8,909 nucleotides of DNA from Alphaproteobacteria bacterium (GTDB taxonomy: Bacteria > Pseudomonadota > Alphaproteobacteria > RF32 > CAG-239), in assembly GCA_017557925.1 (NCBI GenBank), contig JAFYWO010000008.1:1-8909 (forward strand), given 5' to 3'. A program made the translations under genes and the position numbers. Positions 1 to 6,699 of this stretch are shown one piece after another. The notes below the pieces were generated by a model. That model did not search any database. It was not told the origin of the DNA and saw only the letters and a list, made by a program, of their open reading frames with translations. How positions within the stretch are numbered: position 1 is the stretch's first letter; each line of letters opens with the position of its first letter.

Positions 1-920
1 ACAAGTTTATCTCCGTTACTGATTGCATAAATGCTTCCATTTTCTATTATAGGGTATGAGCTTATAGTATTTATTTCTGTTGAGGAATTAACCTTATCTG
101 TTGATGTCAATGTATATGCCCATAACGGAGAACCGGTATTTGCATTCAGTACAATAAGTTCCCCATTGGAAAAGCCCGCTACAACAATGTTATCCTCAAA
201 GCTATATGCCGGAGATGCGCCTCCTGCAATAACAGTATCCTCATGGGCAACACCAAATCGCCATAACTCATTACCGGTCATTTTATCTAAAGCATACAAC
301 TTATTATCAACAGTTTGGATTAAAATTGCTTTAGCTGTAATTGTAGGTGCAATGCGAATAGGTGATTCCATTACTTTTCGCCATTTAGGGTTGCCTGTAA
401 CTCCATCCATGGCATAAACACCTCCAAAACCGGTTGTGGCATAAACTAAACTATTATCAATGGCAAGACCGGAGGCTTTACTGTTTAAGTCTTTTACATT
501 TATATCTTTTGCTGTTAGACTATTTTCCCATAAAAGAGTTCCGTTTGTAGAGTTAAATGCGCTGACTTTTCCTTTTGCATCCATAACAAAAATACGACCA
601 TCCTGCGCAACAGGGGTAGCAAGTACAATATCTCTTTTATTTATACCTTTTCCAAAATTCTCTGACCATATTTCTTCAAGTGTGGTGGAAGCTTTTAAGT
701 TACCGACAATATGTTGAGAGTTTATTCCGTTTTGAGACCATGAGTTATTTATGTATGCAACAGGTAAAGATATCGGTTTTATTACATCATTATTAAGTTC
801 AACAGATACATCATCAAGTATAGAGATTCTCTCGCCAACAGGTAATTTTTTATCATGAGCACAAGCTGTCAGTAAAACAATCCAGCAACATACGCAAAGT
901 CCGCGACTTAACCAACGCAT
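1..920 (-). CDS. bamB: Outer membrane protein assembly factor BamB (PQQ-repeat beta-propeller lipoprotein), 3' end cut by the window
   Basis: BamB is a lipoprotein of the BAM complex that helps insert beta-barrel proteins into the outer membrane. The visible 306 residues begin MRWLSRGLCVCC, a lipoprotein signal peptide ending in the lipobox LTAC, with Cys20 as the lipidated residue. GERISILDD follows soon after, resembling the GERI motif I recall from alphaproteobacterial BamB homologues. At least four propeller repeats of the PQQ type are visible, each with a D/N-x-x-T/N-G-x-x-x-W signature: NSTNGTLLW, DGVTGNPKW, DKMTGNELW and NANTGSPVW. The ATG at 918-920 is preceded by GGAG at 927-930 at good spacing, which supports this start. 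The frame is open to base 1, so the last blades and the stop lie outside. It sits 26 bases downstream of the YfgM-like gene and is probably cotranscribed with it. The BamB assignment is strong; the exact blade count cannot be seen. Confidence 0.9.
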   Translation of the reverse strand, partial: MRWLSRGLCVCCWIVLLTACAHDKKLPVGERISILDDVSVELNNDVIKPISLPVAYINNSWSQNGINSQHIVGNLKASTTLEEIWSENFGKGINKRDIVLATPVAQDGRIFVMDAKGKVSAFNSTNGTLLWENSLTAKDINVKDLNSKASGLAIDNSLVYATTGFGGVYAMDGVTGNPKWRKVMESPIRIAPTITAKAILIQTVDNKLYALDKMTGNELWRFGVAHEDTVIAGGASPAYSFEDNIVVAGFSNGELIVLNANTGSPLWAYTLTSTDKVNSSTEINTISSYPIIENGSIYAISNGDKL

Positions 921-946
921 ATTAAACTCCTAAAAAAATATTTTAA

Positions 947-1681
947 CTATTGATTGTCTTGTGTGATTTCGTTTACAAGTGAAAGCATATCATTTACTCT
1001 TGCTCTGAAGTCTTGTGAAATATCACTTGTAAGTAAAACGTTACATATCTCTTTTGCTAAAGTATAATTTTCAGATCGTATTGCAGACATAGCTAATAAT
1101 TCTTTTGCCATATTGTGCCAAGAGCTATTGGGGTTTTCCGCAATTACACCAATTAAAGATTCTATATCTTCAAAGTTTGCGCTGTCTACTTTATAAGTAG
1201 CAATTTTTATAGCGGCAATTTCCCTTGTTCTGGGGAGAAAAGTTTCATCTTTGTGAATTTTTTGTAAAACTTCAATGCCCTTTTCTAGTTGGTTATTTAC
1301 AATCAAAAGGTTTGCAATATTTAATTGAGCTAAATCTCTGTATATTCCAGTTTCTGTTAGCACAATATTTTCCAACATTGCAATATTGTTTTCGTAATTT
1401 GAAGAAGGGGAAATTGCTTGTGTGTATTGAATGTTTTTGTTTTCGGCTTTTGATATTTTCCACTCAGAGATTCTTTCATAACCTACTGTTATAGCTAAAG
1501 CCAAAACAACGAAAGACAATATTAACCCACCATATTTGTTGATTAGTTGTTTGAATTTTTCGTTTCTTAACTCCTCATCTACTTCTTCAAAAATAGCCTT
1601 ATCTTCTAAATTGAAGTATTGGCGATCGCCATTTGCAGATTTGCTTTTGTTTTCTTTGGTAATATTTTGTTTTTTTGCCAT
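947..1681 (-). CDS. YfgM-like membrane-anchored TPR protein (TPR_21 family)
   Basis: This 244-residue protein has the layout of the YfgM / tetratricopeptide-like family, which in E. coli associates with the SecYEG translocon and periplasmic chaperones. Residues 1-49 are charged and presumably cytoplasmic. They include IFEEVDEELRNEKF, a segment typical of alphaproteobacterial members as I recall them. Residues 50-68 (YGGLILSFVVLALAITVGY) form one transmembrane helix. The rest is alpha-helical with TPR-like pairs, for example IYRDLAQLNIANLLIVNNQ, and would be periplasmic. The ATG at 1679-1681 has a strong Shine-Dalgarno AGGAAGG at 1690-1696 with 8 bases of spacing. The gene lies directly upstream of bamB, the classic yfgM-bamB(-der) order, which supports a joint role in envelope protein biogenesis. 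The 74 bases between it and the upstream membrane-protein gene may hold its own promoter, but I could not pick a convincing one. The family call is confident; the exact function is inferred. Confidence 0.8.
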   Translation of the reverse strand: MAKKQNITKENKSKSANGDRQYFNLEDKAIFEEVDEELRNEKFKQLINKYGGLILSFVVLALAITVGYERISEWKISKAENKNIQYTQAISPSSNYENNIAMLENIVLTETGIYRDLAQLNIANLLIVNNQLEKGIEVLQKIHKDETFLPRTREIAAIKIATYKVDSANFEDIESLIGVIAENPNSSWHNMAKELLAMSAIRSENYTLAKEICNVLLTSDISQDFRARVNDMLSLVNEITQDNQ

Positions 1682-1755
1682 AATTCAATCCTTCCTAACA
1701 AACAATTTTTTATAATCTACATATTATCCTCTATTTAAGCAATGAAAATATCAAT

Positions 1756-2907
1756 TTAATTACCAACTAATTTTCGGATGATGAAATCTTTTATCCACAG
1801 AAGGTCATTAACAGGTATTTTTCCTTTATATGAAATGAGTTTTTTATCATCTGTAAAAATGATATTGTATTTATCGGTTTTAGGGTTATAAGACAGTTCA
1901 ATCCCTTTTACTTGTTTAGTGTCAATAGAAATATTGCGCTTAAATAAAAAGAAAATATTTTGCTCAATAATCAGCTTATTATCGGTAATTACAATGTTGT
2001 TTGATGGTTTTTGTATAAGAATTGCTAATAAGCTTACAATAAACAGCCCTACAAATGCTAAAAATATATAGGTCAATAAAATCATTGGTTTTATATATGT
2101 AATTAAAAAAAATGAAAGTATAAGTGTGAAAAAGCAAGAGAAAGTATAAAATCTTGCAAAACATCCGAGTTCATATATAAAGTTAAATAATGGTTTTATT
2201 ATAACGGCATCGTTTTGTTCTTCAATATCAATTGAGTTCGGATTCGGATATTTACCACTTGCAATAAAAGGCAATTTTCCCTCTTTTGATAGTTCTATAA
2301 TTGATTTATTTAAGTCATTAAATTCTCTTTTAACTAAACCTCTTTCACTAAGTATTAGTGCCGGAAGTTTGAAGAATCTTGAATATTCTTCCCATATTTT
2401 TCGTATATTCTTATCATTTGTGGAGATATAAAGAGGGATAATCTTGCTGGTATCATTATGGTACAAATCAATGATATATCTGTTTATGTTAAAAATACCG
2501 AATTGTGTAAACAAAACTCTAAGTCTGACACCCATGTATTCACTAAGGGCAACATTGAAAGTATGTTTAACATCTGAAGAAGGTCTGTATATAATGGAAA
2601 AATCTTTTCCGTTAAATATAAATTTTTTGTATCTGATGGAGGATTTTATGGAGTTAGCTATAATTCCTAAAGCAACAAATGTCATAATAAGGGCAAATAT
2701 TTCCACCATAATAAAAGAGCGGTTATCTGTATCGGATATTTTGATGAAACTGTATAACTCAAATAAACTCAAGCATAGCATAAAAAATCCCAATATGATT
2801 CCTAAAAGAGCTCTTAATCTGGAAGTGCGATCCGTTTTTACACAAGGGACTTTAGATAAGTTAAATTTAAATTTTGAACTAAAGTGATCAGGAATGTGAA
2901 CTAACAT
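1756..2907 (-). CDS. Four-helix membrane protein with duplicated TM2 + PH-like module, unknown function
   Basis: I do not recognise this gene as a named family. Starting at the ATG at 2905-2907 it encodes 383 residues. Four hydrophobic helices come in two pairs, about residues 33-55 with 64-84, and about 250-273 with 274-299. Each pair is followed by a soluble beta-rich segment ending in an amphipathic helix (about 93-190 and 300-383). The two soluble parts share a rhythm: LSEYMGVRLR matches TKQVKGIELS in layout, and NIRKIWEEYSRFFKL matches DLLWIKDFIIRKL. This suggests an internal duplication of a TM-TM-PH-like unit, as in bacterial PH-domain membrane proteins. No catalytic motif or signal peptide is visible. 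An upstream ATG at 2917-2919 would add MEIS, but the GGAG needed for initiation at 2907 overlaps it, so 2907 is preferred. It is the first gene of the leftward block before the YfgM-like gene and may be cotranscribed, though the job need not be shared. Confidence 0.7.
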   Translation of the reverse strand: MLVHIPDHFSSKFKFNLSKVPCVKTDRTSRLRALLGIILGFFMLCLSLFELYSFIKISDTDNRSFIMVEIFALIMTFVALGIIANSIKSSIRYKKFIFNGKDFSIIYRPSSDVKHTFNVALSEYMGVRLRVLFTQFGIFNINRYIIDLYHNDTSKIIPLYISTNDKNIRKIWEEYSRFFKLPALILSERGLVKREFNDLNKSIIELSKEGKLPFIASGKYPNPNSIDIEEQNDAVIIKPLFNFIYELGCFARFYTFSCFFTLILSFFLITYIKPMILLTYIFLAFVGLFIVSLLAILIQKPSNNIVITDNKLIIEQNIFFLFKRNISIDTKQVKGIELSYNPKTDKYNIIFTDDKKLISYKGKIPVNDLLWIKDFIIRKLVGN

Positions 2908-2913
2908 TGATAT

Positions 2914-2917
2914 CTCC
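2914..2917 (-). promoter_or_regulatory. Ribosome binding site that decides the start of the four-helix membrane protein
   Basis: On the minus strand the sequence reads ATGGAGATATCAATG. The GGAG lies 6 bases before the second ATG (2905-2907) and overlaps the first ATG (2917-2919), for which no good site exists further upstream. Initiation at 2907 is therefore more likely. This is read directly from the sequence; no experimental support is available. Confidence 0.7.
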
Positions 2918-2938
2918 ATATATACTAAATCACGACCT

Positions 2939-2967
2939 ATTATATATCATTAAAAAAAAGATTCATC
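2939..2967 (-). promoter_or_regulatory. Candidate promoter for the leftward membrane-protein/YfgM/bamB genes
   Basis: A perfect TATAAT -10 box lies at 2939-2944 on the minus strand. It would place transcription start near 2932 and give a leader of about 25 bases before the ATG at 2907. The -35 region at about 2962-2967 (GATGAA) is a poor match to TTGACA, so the call rests mainly on the -10 and its position. It is back to back with the rightward promoter. Confidence 0.45.
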
Positions 2968-3009
2968 TGTTTTTTTGCGTTTTTTCTCTAAAATATTTAA
3001 AACTTTGGC

Positions 3010-3038
3010 TTGTCAATATGATATTTATTTGCTACAAG
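3010..3038 (+). promoter_or_regulatory. Candidate promoter for the RNA methyltransferase/transketolase operon
   Basis: TTGTCA at 3010-3015 (5 of 6 to the -35 consensus) is separated by exactly 17 bases from TACAAG at 3033-3038 (4 of 6 to TATAAT). The -10 is preceded by TGC, giving an extended -10. Transcription would start near 3045, leaving a very short leader before AGGA at 3051-3054 and the ATG at 3060. This is the only convincing promoter upstream of the four-gene rightward block. Confidence 0.5.
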
Positions 3039-3059
3039 GTGAAAAACGAAAGGAAAATT

Positions 3060-4196
3060 ATGCAAGACTTACAGTGCAAAAATTGTGGAGGTTGCCCTCT
3101 GCGAGGTTTGGAGAGCAACGAATATCGTAATCAAAAAAAAGATTACCTTAAATCCGTTATATCATCACTAAAGACAGATAATATAGTTTTTGATGAGCCT
3201 GTTTTTATAAATGACGGCTTACGTCGCAGAGCAGAACTTGATTTTAGTTATGAGAAGAAAAGCTTAAAAATAGGGTTTTATGAGAAAAAAACACATAATA
3301 TCATAGATATATCCGACTGCCTGATGTTAGAGCAATCGTTGAATGCGGTTATTGCAAAACTGCGAGTTTTTCTTGAAGAGTTTTGTTTAATACCAATTCA
3401 AACAAAAATAAAGAAAAAAATTAAAGAAGAATACATAAAAAAAGGAACAATCCGTTTGTTAAAAGCGGACAACGGTATAGATATTATTCTGATTTTATCA
3501 CAGACGCCCAATGTAAATCATAGAATGTTATCAGCTGATTTTGTAAATCAAAATGACGATGTTATTAGAATTGCTTGGGAGGTTAACAAAACAGTTTCAG
3601 AAGTTGTGGTAGAAAAAATGTCTCCAAAACTTTATATAAGTGATGTTGAAGTAGATGTTCCGCTTGGTGCTTTTTTGCAGGCATCTAAAGATGCTGAAAA
3701 TAAAATGATAGAAAAAGTAATGGAATATATGGGGGATACAACAGGTAATATTGCTGATTTGTTTTGCGGTTTAGGAACTTTTACATATCCCCTTTCAAAA
3801 AATAAAGCCAACAATGTATTGTCAATCGATTCGTCTGAGGTTTCTCTTTCAGGATTAAAAAAGGCTTTGGCTAAAAATCAGATACATAACGTAAAAGTTA
3901 TAAATCAAAACCTATTTAAATATCCGTTGGAAGAAGATGAATTAAAATCATTAAAGGCAATTGTTATAGACCCGCCACGAGCTGGGGCGCATAGTCAATG
4001 TTTGAGTATTGCTTCGTTACCGGACAATAAGAAACCTCAAAAGATAGTGTTTGTATCTTGCAATCCCCAAACATTTGTTAATGATGCGAAAACACTTATA
4101 GAAGCAAATTATACACTGGAAAAGATAACTCTGGTTGACCAGTTTGTTTATTCTAAACATTTGGAGTTGATAGCTCTGTTTACACTAACCGCCTAA
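3060..4196 (+). CDS. Fe-S cluster class I SAM-dependent RNA (uracil-5-)-methyltransferase, RlmD/RumA type
   Basis: This 378-residue enzyme should methylate carbon 5 of a specific uridine in rRNA or tRNA using S-adenosylmethionine. It opens directly with the iron-sulfur motif, Cys6, Cys9 and Cys12 in QCKNCGGCPLR, and the fourth ligand is Cys87 in ISDCLML. SAM motif I is DLFCGLGT (233-240), the catalytic-loop motif is DPPR (304-307), and the nucleophile is Cys334 in VSCNPQTF. The C-terminal general-base region is SKHLELIALF with Glu369. The N-terminal TRAM domain of E. coli RlmD is absent. The chosen ATG has AGGA at 3051-3054, five bases away. The frame is open further upstream to 2907, but that part crosses the promoter and lacks a binding site. 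Transketolase follows after 14 bases, so the two are probably cotranscribed. The methyltransferase class is certain; whether the target is 23S rRNA U1939, U747 or tRNA U54 cannot be told. Confidence 0.88.
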   Translation: MQDLQCKNCGGCPLRGLESNEYRNQKKDYLKSVISSLKTDNIVFDEPVFINDGLRRRAELDFSYEKKSLKIGFYEKKTHNIIDISDCLMLEQSLNAVIAKLRVFLEEFCLIPIQTKIKKKIKEEYIKKGTIRLLKADNGIDIILILSQTPNVNHRMLSADFVNQNDDVIRIAWEVNKTVSEVVVEKMSPKLYISDVEVDVPLGAFLQASKDAENKMIEKVMEYMGDTTGNIADLFCGLGTFTYPLSKNKANNVLSIDSSEVSLSGLKKALAKNQIHNVKVINQNLFKYPLEEDELKSLKAIVIDPPRAGAHSQCLSIASLPDNKKPQKIVFVSCNPQTFVNDAKTLIEANYTLEKITLVDQFVYSKHLELIALFTLTA

Positions 4197-4210
4197 GTAT
4201 GGAGTAAGAA

Positions 4211-6172
4211 ATGATGGATTCTCAAAGTTTAAAAAATATGGCCAATGCTATAAGATTTTTATCTGCGGACAGCATAAATAAATCAAATTCCGGTCACCCC
4301 GGTATGCCTCTTGGTATGGCAGATGTTGCAACAGTTTTGTTTGCAGAATTTATAAAATTAAACCCATCGGCGCCAAAGTGGTTTGACAGAGATCGATTCG
4401 TTTTATCTGCCGGACATGGATCTATGTTGCTTTATTCTCTTTTGTATTTGCTGGGGTACAAAGATGTTACTATAGAGGATATTAAAAATTTTCGCCAATT
4501 CGGTTCATCAACGGCGGGACATCCTGAATATGGTCATTTAGATGGTATAGATATGACCACAGGTCCGCTCGGACAAGGTATATCTTCATCAGTAGGTATG
4601 GCTATAGCGGAAAGAATTATAAATAAAAAATATGGTTCTGATTTATGTAATCACTATACATACGTTATAGCAGGCGATGGTTGTTTGATGGAAGGTATTT
4701 CAGAAGAATCAGCCTCTCTTGCCGGTCATCTTAAACTAAATAAGTTGATAGTTTTTTGGGATAACAACAATATAACCATAGATGGGACAGTTGATAAATC
4801 AAGCTCCACCAATCAATTAAAACGTTTTGAGGCTATGGGGTGGAATATTATAGATATTGACGGTCATAATTACGATGAAATAAGAAAAGCCATAACATCT
4901 GCACAGCAATCAGATAAACCTACACTAATATCTTGTAGAACAACAATAGGTTATGGGGCTCCAAGCAAAAGCGGAACACCTAAATGTCATGGCTCGCCTC
5001 TTGGGGAGGACGAAACTAATGCTATGCGTAAAGCATTAAATTGGAATTATGAAGCTTTTGAAGTACCTTTGGATATACTAAATGATTGGCGTAAAACTCA
5101 AAACAGAAACCTAATTCAATACAATACTTGGGTTCAACAAGCCTCTTTTGACGTGGAATTTAGGGATTTTATTGCTAATAAACTTCCTTGCAAATGGGAT
5201 AATGAATTAAATAAGTTAAAAGAAAAAGCAATTTCTGAAAATTTGAATGTGGCAACTCGTAAAGCCTCTGAAATGTGTTTGAAAGCCATTGTTCCAAATG
5301 TTCCGGAAATAGTAGGCGGTTCGGCAGACCTTGCAGCTTCTAATTTAACATTTGTTGAAGGTCTTAAAACAATTACAGCTAATGATTATGCAGGTAATAA
5401 TATTATGTATGGCATCAGGGAACACGCAATGGGAGCGATAATGAATGGTATGGCCTTACATGGTGGTGCAATTCCTTATGGTGGAACTTTCTTTGTTTTT
5501 TCTGATTATATGCGACCATCAATGCGTTTATCTGCGCTAATGGGATTAAGGGTAGTTTATGTTTTAACCCATGATTCTATTGGAGTTGGAGAAGATGGTC
5601 CTACACATCAGCCGATAGAACATTTGGCGTCATATAGAGCTATGCCTAATATTTTAACGTTTAGACCTTGTGATGTTGTAGAAACTGCAGAATGTTGGCA
5701 ATTAGCCTTAACGGAGGAAAAGAGACCGAGTATTTTAGCGCTTTCTCGCCAAAATCTTCCGACACTAAGAACTGATTGTGATAAAAATTTGGCTTCAAAA
5801 GGTGCTTATGTTATATCTGAAGCAAAAAAAACAAGAGATGCAACAATTATTGCTACAGGTTCTGAGGTTTCAATAGCTGTTGAAACTCAAAAAATATTGT
5901 TTGAAAAGAATATAGATGTTGCAGTTGTATCTATGCCTTGTCAAGAGTTGTTTGAGGAGCAGAGTTTGAATTATCAAATGGAGGTTTTAGGTGCAAAACC
6001 AGTTATAAGCGTTGAGGCAGGCACTACTTTTGGTTGGAACAGATATGCGCAGAAAACAATAGGTATAGATTGTTTTGGAGCTTCCGCTCCAGCTTCAAAA
6101 TTGTATGAGCATTTTGGCCTAACACCATCTCATATAGCCGAAGAAATTGAGGAATTTTTGAAGTGCAATTAA
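4211..6172 (+). CDS. tkt: Transketolase
   Basis: Transketolase is the thiamine-diphosphate enzyme of the non-oxidative pentose phosphate pathway. It moves two-carbon units between ketose and aldose phosphates in the cytoplasm. At 653 residues it is full length (E. coli TktA is 663). Substrate and cofactor residues are all visible: His29 in SGHPGMPLGMA and the thiamine-diphosphate/metal motif GDG (155-157) with the DNNN at 184-187. The catalytic Glu404 lies in GIREHAMG, followed by His454 in THDSIGVGEDG and His466 in the signature GPTHQPIEHL. The three domains (thiamine-binding, pyrimidine-binding, C-terminal) are complete, with no frameshift. GGAG at 4201-4204 sits six bases before the ATG at 4211; a second ATG follows immediately at 4214. 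It lies 14 bases after the RNA methyltransferase and overlaps the next gene by 10 bases, so it is the middle of an operon. Confidence 0.97.
   Translation: MMDSQSLKNMANAIRFLSADSINKSNSGHPGMPLGMADVATVLFAEFIKLNPSAPKWFDRDRFVLSAGHGSMLLYSLLYLLGYKDVTIEDIKNFRQFGSSTAGHPEYGHLDGIDMTTGPLGQGISSSVGMAIAERIINKKYGSDLCNHYTYVIAGDGCLMEGISEESASLAGHLKLNKLIVFWDNNNITIDGTVDKSSSTNQLKRFEAMGWNIIDIDGHNYDEIRKAITSAQQSDKPTLISCRTTIGYGAPSKSGTPKCHGSPLGEDETNAMRKALNWNYEAFEVPLDILNDWRKTQNRNLIQYNTWVQQASFDVEFRDFIANKLPCKWDNELNKLKEKAISENLNVATRKASEMCLKAIVPNVPEIVGGSADLAASNLTFVEGLKTITANDYAGNNIMYGIREHAMGAIMNGMALHGGAIPYGGTFFVFSDYMRPSMRLSALMGLRVVYVLTHDSIGVGEDGPTHQPIEHLASYRAMPNILTFRPCDVVETAECWQLALTEEKRPSILALSRQNLPTLRTDCDKNLASKGAYVISEAKKTRDATIIATGSEVSIAVETQKILFEKNIDVAVVSMPCQELFEEQSLNYQMEVLGAKPVISVEAGTTFGWNRYAQKTIGIDCFGASAPASKLYEHFGLTPSHIAEEIEEFLKCN
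6149..6153 (+). promoter_or_regulatory. Ribosome binding site for a GTG start inside the transketolase gene
   Basis: GAGGA at 6149-6153 lies nine bases before the GTG at 6163-6165. No in-frame ATG exists near the beginning of the downstream frame, so this site supports a GTG start overlapping the last codons of transketolase. It implies translational coupling. Confidence 0.6.
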
Positions 6173-6699
6173 AAAAAATATTACCATATATTGCAATAAC
6201 AGTTTTATTTGGTATAGGAGTGTTTATAGGTCGTTATATTCACTCCTACCAAGATAAGTGTATGGTAATACATTCAAGGCGAGATATGTTCTATGGTAAA
6301 TTATCTCAACATCTTAAAACCCAGATGGAAGATTTGGGTTATAATTTTAATTGTCCGAATTTTTTTTCAAAAGTTGTTATAGATTTTGTTTATACTGGAA
6401 AAGATTATGCTCAGAACAGGTATGAGAAACGTCCAAAAGACATAACAGTAGCTTTAATAGGTGATTGCTTTATAAGTTATGATATAGATTTTTTGAAAGA
6501 ATATGATTATTTGTTGGTATTGGTAGAAGATAGATTTGGTTATCTTGCTATGTTTAATTTTAAAGCACTTCACTTACCAATAGATAAAAAACAAAAAACA
6601 ATGTGTAATACACACTATGAAGAACAAACAGTAGATATAAAAGATTTATCAATGCGATTGGATGATATAATAAAAAGGGCATTAAATGAGACAAAGTAG
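6163..6699 (+). CDS. Small membrane-anchored protein, possible half-glycosyltransferase, unknown function
   Basis: I do not recognise this 178-residue protein. It starts with GTG, giving MQLKKILPYIAITVLFGIGV: two lysines followed by a single hydrophobic helix to about residue 23. The remainder is soluble and shows no motif I can name. The segment FLKEYDYLLVLVEDRFGYLA, then FNFKALHLPI, has the same layout as FYDILAVASAPYAKK and FNAYYVPQ in the next gene. In that gene it is the end of the N-terminal Rossmann half of a GT-B fold. The protein could therefore be a diverged, shortened paralogue that lacks the C-terminal donor-binding domain. It overlaps transketolase by 10 bases and the next gene by 14 bases, so the three are probably translationally coupled. 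Expression as a real gene is well supported by this packing; the paralogy is inference and function is open. Confidence 0.7.
   Translation: MQLKKILPYIAITVLFGIGVFIGRYIHSYQDKCMVIHSRRDMFYGKLSQHLKTQMEDLGYNFNCPNFFSKVVIDFVYTGKDYAQNRYEKRPKDITVALIGDCFISYDIDFLKEYDYLLVLVEDRFGYLAMFNFKALHLPIDKKQKTMCNTHYEEQTVDIKDLSMRLDDIIKRALNETK

Noticed and set aside
31..717. Two plus-strand open frames (31-417 and 460-717)
   Set aside because: They lie antisense to bamB, which has a lipoprotein signal, repeats and a binding site. Their products show no domain-like features.
1682..1755. Promoter for the YfgM-like gene
   Set aside because: TAATAT/GATAAT-like -10 boxes exist, but the TTG-type -35 candidates are spaced about 10 or 20-22 bases away, so no pair is convincing. 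Readthrough from the upstream gene is as likely.
2444..2887. Plus-strand open frame of 147 codons
   Set aside because: It is antisense to the membrane-protein gene and has no convincing binding site or recognisable product; it is treated as a shadow.
2917..2919. Upstream ATG as start of the four-helix membrane protein
   Set aside because: The GGAG that would serve initiation overlaps this ATG and is ideally placed for the ATG at 2905-2907.
2907..3059. N-terminal extension of the RNA methyltransferase to an upstream ATG at 2907
   Set aside because: It would read through the promoter region and overlap the divergent gene start. It has no binding site, whereas AGGA precedes the ATG at 3060 and the Fe-S motif begins five residues later.
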